The position numbers and the translations under genes were made by a program. A stretch of 64,000 nucleotides of DNA from Lithodes maja. Taxonomy: Eukaryota > Arthropoda > Malacostraca > Decapoda > Lithodidae. Below the pieces are notes generated by a model that saw nothing but the letters and a program-made list of their open reading frames with translations, was not told where the DNA came from and searched no databases. Location of the stretch: contig JBAKBP010013022.1 of assembly GCA_037953745.1 (NCBI GenBank), forward strand, positions 1 through 64,000, read 5' to 3'. Position 1 is the stretch's first letter, and each line of letters begins with the position of its first letter. Of the stretch, positions 43,297-54,400 are shown in pieces.

Positions 43297-44120
43297 GACG
43301 ATATAATCACAATATGCCTGAAAATCACGCAAATTTATGCTAGCAAAATGGTACAATTAAAGCCTGAAAATCACAAAAAAAGTATGTTAGCAATGTGATA
43401 CAATTAATTCCTGAAAATCACAAAAAAATTTGTTAGCAATATGATAAAATTAATATGCCTGTAAATCACAAAAAATATGTTAGCAATAGAACACAATTTA
43501 TGCCTGAAAAAAAAAAAAAATTATGTTAGCAGTATGACACAGTTAAAGCCTGAAAATCACAAATGGACTAGAAATTTGTTACAAAATTTACTGGAAAAAA
43601 AAAGTGGGAGAGGGTTTATGTAGCCTAGTGAAAAAACTGGAAAACAGTATACAGTACAGCAACAAAAAATATTTGTTAGCAATATGGTACAATTAATGCC
43701 TGTAAATCACAAAAATAATATGTTAATCACAAAAAGAATATTATGGCTGTAAATCACAAAAAAATATGTTAGCAATAGAACACAATTTATGCCTGAAAAT
43801 AAAAAAAATTTATGTTAGCAGTATGACACAGTTAAAGCCTGCAAATTGTAAATGGACTAGTAATTTGTTACAAAATTTACTGGGAGAAAAAAAGGGGAGA
43901 GGGTTAATTTAGCCTAGTGAGAACACTGGAAAGCAGTATACAGTACAGTAACAAAAAATATTGGTTAGCAATATGGTACAATTAATGCCTGTAAATCACA
44001 AAAAGAATATGTTGATCACAAAAAGAATATGTTAGCAATAGAACACAATTTTATGCCTGAAAATAAAAATAAAATTATGTTAGCAGTATGACACAGTTAG
44101 GCTAAAGCCTGTATATTAGT
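43297..44120. repeat. Tandem monomers upstream of the esterase ORF
   Basis: Imperfect about 50-bp units of the type TGCCTGAAAATCAC, TATGTTAGCAATATG, ACAATTAA. Within them a longer unit of about 290 bp is repeated (43510-43790 and 43800-44060), marked by TGGACTAG and ACAGTATACAGTACAG. Position suggests a LINE 5' UTR built from monomers. Confidence 0.75.
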
Positions 44121-44723
44121 TTATACAGTGGTCGACACAATAATAATAATAATGGAGTTAGTAATATCCCTGGCAAGAGTGTGAGAGGCCTATTATGGTG
44201 ACAAGTATCTGAAATGCTATTGGCTAGACTTTGATATATAAAATACAAGAAGAGTGCTTGTTTATGCGTACACAGGTGGCGCTGGTATCGGCGGCGTCTC
44301 TACTAACCTGACAAATAGAATTTTGAAAAACAAACGTTTATCAGTCAAAACTACAGTACAATGTCATGCAAGATAACTACTGGGTGGTTTGCTAAGCACT
44401 TAACTACAGTGAGGGCTAAAATATCTACAATAAGTGCTAGAACTTTATAATATGAAACAAGCAAATAGTTTGTTTACTTTAGAGCGTCGGTCGTCACTAA
44501 CCGGTACAAATGTAAACAAAAGCAGTCTCGATAAACAAACGTTTATCAGTCAAAAACACAGCAAAATTACATGCAAAGCAACTACAGGGCAGTTAAGCTA
44601 GAGCTTAGCTACAGCTCATGCAAACAAATAAGGGGATGAGTAATAGAGTACTCAAGTTATGGTCAGATTTCGAGTAGCGAGAGCGAAGTGCTGTTGGCGG
44701 GTTGGCGCGTCGGGCGTTACAGG
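44121..44723. other. Possible far 5' part of the ORF1 element
   Basis: Two copies about 200 bp apart share AAACAAACGTTTATCAGTCA and TGCAA.ATAACTAC-like stretches (44328 and 44532). No gene. Confidence 0.4.
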
Positions 44724-44990
44724 GGAGGTGTGGCGGAGTGGTCTTGCCACTGGACTGGTAATCCAATGGACCCGGGTTCGAATCCCAATATGTCAATGGG
44801 AAGATAATATTGGGATGGAATTTGAGCTGTACCTAGTATCACAGCATTACCACAGCACACCGAAATGCCAAATAAATACCCTCATTGTTCCCTGATTTAA
44901 AAAGTAGCATTGTATGAATATTCCCATATGCAAAAATATGCTACAGGGGGGCAATGCCTAGTAAGTTAATTGCTCAATAGGTGGCGTTCT
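44724..44990 (+). repeat. tRNA-derived SINE
   Basis: GTGGCGGAGTGGTCTTGCC (A box) and GGGTTCGAATCCC (B box) at tRNA-like spacing, then a body with AATATTGGGATGGAATTTGA and ATGAATATTCCCAT shared with 29625-29890. Best-preserved SINE of the window. Confidence 0.75.
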
Positions 44991-45243
44991 GAGAGTGAGG
45001 GTCCGAGCCTGGGGGATGAGACTGTGAAACACAGAGGCGGAGCAGCTTCAGAGATGGAATTGCTTCGAGCCGTGAAGCTTCGCATGTCTCACTCCCTAGA
45101 CTGGAGGAAGACCTCACGGGCCTCACCATGTTCAGCGGTAGAGTGTAAAGGATATCAGCCTATGCCCGAGAGGGAGTAGTTGGAATATAGAAAAAAAATA
45201 ATAATAATAATAGTTTGACCATCAATGAATCACACTCCTTTAA
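44991..45243. other. Spacer
   Basis: No gene recognised; (AAT)n at 45197-45210. Confidence 0.4.
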
Positions 45244-45699
45244 TTAACCCTTTCAAGATATACTACGCATTTATTTTCTGTTTCCTAGCTATTATTATAC
45301 TATTGTATTTTCTGTTTCCTAGCTATTATTATACTATTGTATTTTCTGTTTCCTAGCTATTATTATACTATTGTATTTTCTGTTTCCTAGCTATTATTAT
45401 ACTATTGTATTTTCTGTTTCCTAGCTATTATTATACTATTGTATTTTCTGTTTCCTAGCTATTATTATACTATTGTATTTTCTGTTTCCTAGCTATTATT
45501 ATACTATTGTATTTTCTGTTTCCTAGCTATTATTATACTATTGTATTCAGATTAGGAAGGGTATATAGGAAAGTCAGAGGGTTAATTCGGAAAGTTTTTA
45601 CCCTTTTAATTCCCTTCAGATCCTTCCTAACCTGTATGAAATCGTCTAATGATAGCCACAACAAACCGTCAAAACGCATCATGATCATCAAAGGGTTAA
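45244..45699. mobile_element. TTAA-C MITE with an expanded 34-bp minisatellite
   Basis: TTAACCCTTTCAAGATA at the left, CATCAAAGGGTTAA at the right. The inner TTTCTGTTTCCTAGCTATTA unit is repeated about eight times (45270-45546). Confidence 0.82.
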
Positions 45700-45849
45700 G
45701 TTTGGCCCGTAGAGTCCCAGCCGAAGCTGAAGACCACGTATTCAGGAGAACTCAGTGCACCAGAATATTATCCAGTGCTGATTACTTGTGATTGGATTAT
45801 TATTGCTCGGGACTGTAACCTTAAATCAGGTGGCCATGAATTCGCTTAA

Positions 45850-46219
45850 TTAAGGGGGTAGGGTATATTTATTAGTTTATTAATAATATTAATGTATGTA
45901 TTATTGTTTTAATATCCTCCCTAGACCTGCATCAAGCTTAAACATTATCGTCGATATCCCCTTTCGTGATAAATTTGTAAATATTTCGGTTGAAAAATAA
46001 GCTGGCAAAAGGCCGGCTCCTCCAAAATTACAGGCTTGCTATCGCTCGCCAAGAAAAAATAGACACCTAAATGGCACGAACGGTCTTCATATTAATAAAA
46101 AACTGAGACGAAAAGTCTCAAAATCGACAAACTACTGGGGTGAACGTCTTAAAATGTAAAAACTAATGGGGCTAAACATGACAGAGAAGGGGGTCCAAAA
46201 GCAACTACTTCCCCCTTAA
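45850..46219 (-). mobile_element. TTAA-G MITE, full copy
   Basis: TTAAGGGGGTAGGG at the left, CTACTTCCCCCTTAA at the right. Contains GGCAAAAGGCCGG, a decayed form of the core hairpin. Confidence 0.8.
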
Positions 46220-46369
46220 TAGCGTAAGCCTTATCTGTATATTGCTCTGTTAAGCTCAATGCTAGTTTTTGCAAATCCCTTTAGTTTTGCAGAGGAGGAT
46301 TACCAATACCATTATCCAGATAATAACTATAATACCAGACTTCCGTACAGCAGGATCGCACTCAATCTT

Positions 46370-46690
46370 TATTTTTATGTGTATACAGGAGACAAAAGGC
46401 AAAGCAGAATGCAACAAGTGTCTCCCCCAAAGTTGGAAGAGCGACAGTCTCCATTGTATTACATTTGTATTAGTTTTTGGTGTATTGGAAAGAAGTGTGG
46501 TGTGCTTGTTCAGTGTAATGAATAGGAGGAAGAGGTGTTTGTGAGAGTTAGCTGTAATTATCTCTGTGTATGTGAGACAGAAATAAAAACAGTGAGTGAA
46601 GCCAGACACATGCAACAATAGTTCCACCAACTCCTTATTACATACCTATGAGCCCTACAAACTCCCCAATACTCTCCCTCAGATGTTAAG
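46370..46690 (-). repeat. Composite SINE-like element, second copy
   Basis: Shares with 9205-9660 the blocks GGAGACAAAAGGCA, AGTGTGGTGTGC, AGGAGG.GGTGTTTGTGAG and CCAACTCCTTATTA. The RTE-type head is missing or too diverged to see. Confidence 0.55.
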
Positions 46691-46722
46691 AGGTCCTCCA
46701 CAGAAACCCATCCCGACCTACC

Positions 46723-46938
46723 TTAACCCCTTCAGTATCGGAGACATAATATTCATAACATTCTGGCCCCTATTAGACGATTATATTCAGCTTAAGAAGG
46801 ACGTCTACCTATTAAAAGGCTACCGCCTATCTCAACTAATCCTCTTACCTACGACATAGTTTTCCTAAAGCTTCATAAATTCGTCTAAATGTAGCTGAAA
46901 TCAAATAACAAAGACGTCACCGGCACTGAACGGGTTAA
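46723..46938. mobile_element. TTAA-C MITE copy
   Basis: TTAACCCCTTCAGTATCGG to CCGGCACTGAACGGGTTAA. Its last TTAA (46935-46938) is the first TTAA of the next copy. Confidence 0.83.
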
Positions 46939-47215
46939 CCCCTTCTGTACCGGCGACGTCTGTTCACTTTAATTTCAGCTACTTTTAGACGATTTGATTA
47001 AACTTAGGAAAGATATACGGCAGCTAAAAGGATTAATGGAGATAGGCTGTAACATTAATGGAGATAGGCTGTAACATTAATGGAGATAGGCTGTAACATT
47101 AATGGAGATAGGCTGTAACATTTGTATGGGTAGACGTCCTTCCTAAGCTGAATGAAATCGTCTGAATATAGCTAGCATGATATGAAGAAGACGTCGCCGG
47201 TAAAGAAGGGGTTAA
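46935..47215. mobile_element. TTAA-C MITE copy, adjoining
   Basis: TTAACCCCTTCTGTACCGGC to CGCCGGTAAAGAAGGGGTTAA. Holds four tandem units of ATTAATGGAGATAGGCTGTA. Its last TTAA (47212-47215) starts a TTAA-G MITE. Confidence 0.83.
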
Positions 47216-47520
47216 AGGGAGATTTCTACTTGAGGGATTTTTTTCTGGGCCCCTTACTCCCTCATGTTTAACCTCATTGTGTTTTTACATTTCAAGACGT
47301 TCGTCCCATTAGTTTGGCGATTTTAAGAACTTTCGCCCCAATTCTGTCAATTTTAAGATTCTTTGTGCCATTTAGGCGTGGGTTTTCTTTTCCTGGCGAG
47401 CGATAGCGAGCCTGTAATTTAAGAGGAACCGGTCTTCGGCCGGTAAATTTTTCTATCGAAAATGTACAAATGTATCTTGAAGGAAGATTTGGGGCACGTG
47501 TCTATTTAAGCTTTCGAATT
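47212..47520 (+). mobile_element. TTAA-G MITE copy, right end lost
   Basis: TTAAAGGGAGATTTCTAC at the left, then CTCCCTCATGTTTAACC, GCGAGCGATAGCGAGCCTGT and GGTCTTCGGCCGG. Confidence 0.75.
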
Positions 47521-47527
47521 TACGTAT

Positions 47528-47696
47528 ATCTCTACAACACTATCTACACCATCTATAATAAAGACAGTTCCTCTCAACACTATATATCTCTACAACACTA
47601 TCTACACCATCTATAATAAAGACAGTTCCTCTCAACACTATAATATATCTCTACAACACTATCTACACCATCTATAATAAAGACAGTTCCTCTCAG
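47528..47696. repeat. 57-bp-class tandem repeat, 3 units
   Basis: Unit ATCTCTACAACACTATCTAC plus CATCTATAATAAAGACAGTT, three near-identical copies. Confidence 0.88.
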
Positions 47697-48019
47697 CCTG
47701 GAACTTGCAAGTGGTCAATTAGAGTGGCTCAAGGTCCCGGCATGAATTCCCAAGAACTAGAATTCACGTTAAATTGGTGATCAGCGTGCAACTGCCTCGG
47801 GACACGTGGAGATTCTTAATACTTCTCAGTAAGTGATGGTGTAAGCAAATTTCGAATCAACGTTGGTTAGGTTAGATGTCTTTCTTGTATACTTGAACTG
47901 TGATGTATTAACGAGCTTTGTATTTACGTAGCCAGTTATGATATTTGTTATATTATTGCTTAATATTGTACAAAGTATTATTATAGTCTTGAAGATCCCC
48001 AACAGAACATAAACCCAGA

Positions 48020-48237
48020 TTATCCCTCTCTGTACCAGCGACGTCTGTTATAATTACTTATTCTAGCTATATATCGAAGATTTTATGCAGCTTAGAATGG
48101 ATCTGCGGTAGTTGAAGGGGTTGACTGAGGTAGTTTAAAGCCTAATAATTACTAGAGATCCTTCCTAAACTGAATTACATCGATTCGTTGTAGCCAGAAG
48201 GAAATTAAATGGATGTCGACGGTACAGAAGGGGTTAA
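48020..48237. mobile_element. TTAA-C MITE copy
   Basis: TATCCCTCTCTGTACCAGCGA at the left (TTAA decayed to TTAT), GACGGTACAGAAGGGGTTAA at the right. Confidence 0.75.
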
Positions 48238-48401
48238 GGCCATCCTTTGGCTGATAGGCAAGCCTACAGTATGTTAGAACCCATATCTTCATCAACTTGG
48301 TCAAGGAACCAGTAACAACTTCGAGGGATGTAATTTGCTGCAGCAAATTGTAGTTGAGTTAGTTCTCCAACAGGAAGAATATAAGACCTTATACTAAATG
48401 C

Positions 48402-49393
48402 TACAGGGAAGTAGTGTAACCAGCGATTGTCCTCTTTTTGTTCTATCCCGTATGCGTTACTTTCCCTTTCTATCTACTCTTGGTCGTCTGTCATGCCTTG
48501 CTGATGTCCTCTCTGAGTCACCATTCTTTTTCCGTGACCGTTTAATGTCTTTCCTTTCATCTCTCCGCCTCCTTAACGATATTTGAGTTCCTTTTTCTCT
48601 AGGCCAATCAGTTTTCTACTTAGTGCCATATGGCCTTCGTTACCTGGTGCTAGAAGTATATTAATGTTATGTTATGTTGCAGTGCCCTTTCCTGCTGTGG
48701 ATCGTGGTAGGGGAGACCCACGTAATATTCGTGGTATTATCACTGCAAGAGATCTGGACACTAATTTATACAGGATTTCTGTAAAGGCTGGGATTTTATG
48801 TGGTCAGTACTCAAGAAATCAATTTGGTTTGTGCCCTCAGCGACCTCTGACAAAGTAAGATGTTAACTTGGAACAAACGGTGTCCTTACGCTCAGCTGTC
48901 GTCGCCCAGTCAGCTTCGGGCGGACCGGGTTTCAAAAAGTGCAATTGCAGTGGACCCAAGCCAGACAAATCGGTGTAAATGCTGTAAGGCCACGCTGAAA
49001 TGCAATTCACGTTCCCGTGGTACTTGTACTTGCGCAAACAAATGAATAAGTTGGGTGACTATGTTTCCATGCTGTGATTCTACTTCCGTTGTAATTAAGT
49101 TTTGTTTTAGTTAATATGACGGAATTGTCTTAATGAATAAAGTTATGTTTTAATAAGTTTTACTTCAGTTTCTATTACTTTTGTTTCTATTAATGTGATG
49201 AATACAATATTTGTCCTGTAAAAACTACATGTCAGTAAATACGTGAATTCCCTGGGCCTTCAAAGCAGGGATTTTATGACAGTTCTAGGGTTCCCAGGGA
49301 TTACGTGAAGCCCCCGAGTGAACCAGTAATTACCTGAATTTACTGAAAATGTCAGTGATTTCGTGAAATCACTAGTTACACTACTTCCCTGTA
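48402..49393 (+). mobile_element. 992 bp TIR element with remnant Cys-rich coding tail
   Basis: TACAGGGAAGTAGTGTAAC at 48402-48420 is matched exactly in inverse at 49375-49393, with weaker pairing further in. The interior holds the decayed coding segment at 48680-49045. It looks like an internally deleted DNA transposon; no clear target duplication was seen. Confidence 0.65.
48680..49045 (+). pseudogene. C-terminal tail of a KRBA2/Ginger-like integrase protein (decayed)
   Basis: In one frame PFPAVDRGRGDPRNIRG, LYRISVKAGILCGQYSRNQF and, past a TAA at 48856, VSLRSAVVAQSA and GFKKCNCSG; then in another frame NRCKCCKATLKCNSRSRGTC up to TGA. The pattern (a VD.GRGD stretch, YSR.QF, then a Cys cluster) recalls the C-terminal tails of KRBA2-like proteins derived from Ginger-type transposons. 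This assignment is from memory of the family and is moderately uncertain. One stop and one frameshift make it a pseudogene. Confidence 0.5.
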
Positions 49394-50820
49394 ACATACA
49401 GTATATACCTAAAATTAAACACCAGACAAGATTTAAGAAAGGTACAATATTTATACACAAATAAATATTACTACAACAATACAAACGCACGAGTACAATG
49501 TATACATTCACACTAGAAAAGGGCTTTATGTTTAGTTAAGTTACAACTGAATATATAGGAAGAAAATAACAGTTATTGAAATTACAATTTAGTTGAGTCT
49601 GAGCTGAAAGGTACAGTCACATGTTCTCTTAAATACAGTTGATTGGTACTACATTTGGTTGATGTATTTACACAATGAACATTTAATATGGGTTCTTAGA
49701 AACGGCAAATAATTACTTTTGAATAAGGACAAGTACATCTGCTATTACGGTACGTCTGAAACTAAGTTTGTTATAACAAACTGAAATCACTAATACAATA
49801 GCTTAGGAGGAACACGTGGTCAGACGTATTTATGTAATTATATGAAAATATGGTAAAATCAGCTGTCTAGGCTAGTTATGTAATTTTTCTAATAAATAAT
49901 GTCTAGTTACTGTGGCTCACGAGTTTTCTGGTTTTCTAATAGTTTTCTTGATGATGTTTTCTTCTAGTTTAATTTAAAACAAAATATAATATATATTCTG
50001 GGACAATCACTAAATATAAAAGTATGTGCGAGCGGGTGTTGGAGCAATAGTAAATTTAATCTTGCTATTTAATCTTCTATATTAAATCGAACTGGGATGC
50101 CCGACTAAACAAATGTTTTTTTTAGCAAACATACAAGGATAGGGGGTAGGCTATGTGTTTTGTTTTCCCAGAAGTGGAAAATTACTTGGAGGTCCAGGGA
50201 AAAAATAAATAAATAAATACAAATAAAACATTCAGTCAGTCATTCAATAGCCATCGCTTACTCCCACACGGGGTAAAAAGGATCAGCAAAATAAAAGATG
50301 TGACAGGAGTAGAACACATATAGCAGTTCGCCCACAAAAAGCGAGTACACAAGTATTCAGAAGCACCAATCACTCATCAGCCCCCGAAATCAATGGCTTC
50401 ATCTCAGATGTTATACTTCCGGACAAGGTCTCTTCACATCAACATCTGGGATGAAGACCTTCCAGGTTTGTCATTTAACCCTGCTCAGGTAATGTTCCAG
50501 AAGTGTGGCGAACTTGGCAATATGGACCCCATATGGTTACCGGCACTTTAAATGGCTCTCACACGAAAACTAATTGATGGATTTTAAATTTGTTTGTGAC
50601 AATAACAAGTACAATCATTGCTTAATATTATATCAGGTGGAAATTAAAGTATTCTAATATTTACTGTATAATAATATTTTGCTTAAAATAAAAGTGCTTC
50701 CAGGGCTGTCGAGGGGAAGGATGGGGCTTCCTGGTATCCATCTTGGAGATGGCTGCAGCAAACCACTGAAGGGTGAGGGTGAAAAAAAAAAGTAAATTAT
50801 TTTTGCCAAAAAAAAACGTC
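49394..50820. other. Spacer without recognised gene
   Basis: AT-rich; AAAT run at 50199-50228. 50350-50530 is more balanced in composition but gives no convincing reading frame. Confidence 0.4.
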
Positions 50821-51153
50821 TTTTTTCCCGCTTGGCCTAAGGGTACCTAAATATGGATGGATTTGCCTAAAATTTGGTATGCAAGTGCTATTATTATCCA
50901 ATAACACATTAACACCCCCCAAAAAGAAATCTGATTTTGTTTGAAGCCACACATTATTTTCTAGTAATGTGAACTTTTTGAGCGGCCTACATTTTTTGAC
51001 AAATTTGATAGATTTCGGGCAAAGATTACCATATGAACTCTAAAATGTGTCTAACTAATGAATAAACCTTTCGTTTAGTGAATACAATGTTTTTTTTTAT
51101 CTTACCTCAAGTAGAACAGGTGACACAGGTGATCTTGAAGTGGCGGGGCCAAG
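50821..51153 (-). repeat. Tandem copy of the piggyBac 3' tail
   Basis: Shares GGCCTAAGGGTACCTAAATA, TAACACCCCCCAAAAA, GATAGATTTCGGGCAAA, CTTACCTCAAGTAGAACAGG and GAAGTGGCGG in order with 51176-51401 plus 54632-54732. The second copy is continuous with the transposase, so this is a duplicated 3' end. Confidence 0.8.
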
Positions 51154-51401
51154 TATTTATGTCCCCAAAACCTGTGTTTTTTCCCTTTGGCCTAAGGGTA
51201 CCTAAATATGGATGGATTTGCACAAAATTTGGTATGCAAGTGGTATTGGTATCCTATAACATACTAACACCCCCCAAAAATAAAATCTGAGTTGGTTTCA
51301 TGCCAAAACATTATGTTTTTAATTTTTGATTTTTGAGAGGCCTACATTTTTGGACAATCGTGATAGATTTCGGGCAAAAATGACCATATGACCTCTAAAA
51401 T

Positions 51402-54400
51402 ACCCCCTGGGGGTTAGGGAATAGAATATGCCCCACGTGCCTTCTGCGTGTCGTAAGAGGCGACTAAAGAGGTTGGGTCGGTGGGCTTGCGACCCCCACC
51501 CGGAAAAAATATCTAAGCAAAAAAAAAAAAACGAACGAACAGCCTCGGATGCGGACGGAACCAACGTTGACGAACCACGACCGACTAAGGACATGCCTTC
51601 GGACATTCTGAGAATGGCTACATGGAATGTTAGTGGCATGAATGATGGCACAAAAGAGAGAGAGGTTCTGGAAGTGTTAGTGAATGCCAGGCTGGATGTA
51701 TGTGGAATGACAGAGACCAAATGGAAAGGTTCAGATGTGAGAGAGTGGGAGTGTGGAATGGGTGTGTGTGCTGGAGTGAGTGAAGGAAGAGCGAGAGAAG
51801 GTGCATGTTTGTTTGTAAGTAGCAAATGGAAGGAATGTGTAAGAGAGTATGGGTCTGTGGGTTCAAGGATTGTGTGGGTGAGAATGAAAGTAGGAATACA
51901 AACGTGGGTGATTGTATGCGTGTATGCCCCGACAGAGGATATACTTGAAAGAAAGAAAGAGGAGTTCTGGATGAATGTGGAGGCGTGCCTGGAGAAGTTT
52001 GACAAGAACGAAAGAATATTTCTGATTGGAGATATGAATGGTAAGGTGGGTGATAGGAAAGTTGAGGGAGTGGTGGGAGGGTGGGGGGTACCATCAGAGG
52101 TGAATGGGAATGGTAGTGCACTTGTGGACGTATGTGTGGGGAGGAGGCTGTGGATAGCCAACACCTTCTTCCGACACAGAATGATCCACAGGTACACGTG
52201 GAAACGGATGTTGACGATGAAGGATAAGAGAGTGGTGGAACGAAAGTCATTGATTGATTATGTATGTGTGGATGAACGAATGAAGAAATCTGTGATGGAT
52301 GCTAGGGTGTATAGGGGTATTGGAGGGGGTCTGTCTGATCATTATGTAGTGGTAGCTAAGGTTAGGATACAAAAGAAGTGGGTGAGGAGAGCGGGAGGGA
52401 GGCGAGAGGAGGGTGGAATGGTGAGGAGGGTGGAGAGGTTGCAGGAGGAGGAAGTCAGGGAGGAGTACAGGAGAGCAGTGGAAAGACGACTAGGTGGGTT
52501 CGACCTGGAAGTTATGGAGGAAGTGGAGGAGATGAGCAAGGTGTTTAAGGATGAGATCTGTGCAGCATGTGAGGAGGTGTGTGGAGTGAGGAGAAGAGGG
52601 AGGGGAGTGAAAGGTACAGCATGGTGGACAGAAGAGGTAAGAATAGCTGTGGAAGAAAAGAAGAAAGCATATAGAGAGTGGTTGGGTAGTAGAGGGAATG
52701 AAGATTCCGAGAGACAGAAACGAGCGAGGTACGTGGAGAGTAAGAGGGTGGTGAAGAGAGTAGTGAAGGAAAGTAAGAGAAGAGTAGATGAGGAATTTGG
52801 AAGGAATCTGAGTGTAAAATGGAGGGAGAGTAAGAAACTGTTCTGGAAAGAAGTCAAGAAAGTTAGGGAAGGTAGCAAGGGAAACAGTAAGGGTGTGAAA
52901 GATAAGAATGGGAGAATGCTAGCCGAGAAGCAAGAGAGAGTCGAAAGATGGAGGGAGTACTTCAGTGAGTTGCTAAATGAAAGGAATGAAGAGCCAGCAA
53001 ACATAGCTGGATATGGTATGGGAGGGAGAAGAAGAGAAGTAGTGGAGGAGGAGGTGGGGATCAGGAGGTCAGAAGTGTGGGAAGCCATGAAAAGAGTGAA
53101 GTTGGGGAAAGCACCAGGAACAGATGGAGTGTGTGGGGAAATGTTGAGGTATGGTGGTGAGATAGTGATAGAATGGGTATGGAAAATGTGCAAACTAGCA
53201 TGGGAGAAGGGGAGTGCACCCGATGACTGGAAGACTGGCATAATAGTCCCCCTATATAAGGGCAAAGGGGAAAGAGGAGTGTGTGGTAACCACCGAGGAA
53301 TATGTCTTCTAAGCGTAGTAGGGAAGGTATACAGTAGGGTAGTGATTGAGAGAGTGAGAGTGAGAACGGAGAAATGGATAGGCGACGAGCAGGGAGGCTT
53401 TAGGAAGGGAAGAGGATGTGTAGATCAGATTTTTACCCTGAATTGTGTTGTGGAGAAGTATCTGGAGAAGAAACAAAAGGTGTATGTTGCCTTTATGGAC
53501 TTGGAGAAGGCCTATGACAGAGTGGATAGAGAAGGTTTGTGGAAAGTACTTAGAATATACGGAGTAGAGGGCAAGTTGCTGAAAGCAGTGAAGAGCATGT
53601 ATGAGGGTGCAAAGGCGGCAGTACGTGTGGAGAGTGAGCAGAGCGAGTTCTTTGACCTGAATGTTGGTTTGAAACAGGGGTGTGTGATGTCCCCGTGGTT
53701 GTTTACTGTATATATGGATGGAGTTATGAAAGAAATACTATCAAGAGCAGTGGATGTTGGTGTATCGCTGAAAAGGGAGGGAATTGAGTGGAAGCTACCT
53801 ATACTGCTGTTTGCGGATGATACAGTTCTGATGAGTGATAATGAATGGGAGTTGCAGGGTCTGGTAAATGAGTTTGGAACAGTGTGCGAAAAACGGAATT
53901 TGAAGGTAAATACGGGGAAGAGCAAGGTTATGGTCTTCGAAAGGGGTGAAGTCACAGAGTGTGAGATGAAGCTGAACGGTCAGGCTATGGAGATCGTCAA
54001 CTCTTTTAAGTATCTGGGCAGTGTGTTGAGTAAAGATGGGACTATGGATGAAGAGGTGCGGGAGAGGGTACAACAGGGGAAGAGGGTTGTAGGAACGCTA
54101 AAAGCAGTAACAAGAAATAGGGTGGTCAGTATGGAAGTGAAGAAGTCCTTGCATGACAGTGTGGTAATCCCGACACTGACTTACGGAAGCGAAGCATGGA
54201 CGTTGGTTGAGAGACTCAGACCAAGAGTGAGAGCAGTGGAAATGAATTACTTAAGGAGTGCGTGCGGAATTACATGGAGGGATAGACAGACTAATGAGGA
54301 AGTAAGAAGGAGGTGTGGTGTGGAGGTAGATGTGCTGGAAAGTGTGAAAAGGAACAACTTGAGATGGTTCGGCCATATGGAACGTATGGAAAGCGAGAGA

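Noticed and set aside
44724..44800. Possible tRNA gene
   Set aside because: A and B boxes are good, but the acceptor stem does not pair clearly and the sequence continues into a body shared with another copy, so it is a SINE.
52342..53265. Long minus-strand frames opposite RTE LINE 1 (also 51319-52197 and 53512-53955)
   Set aside because: Shadows of the coding strand: purine-rich coding DNA read backwards gives Ser/Pro/Thr-rich frames without domains.
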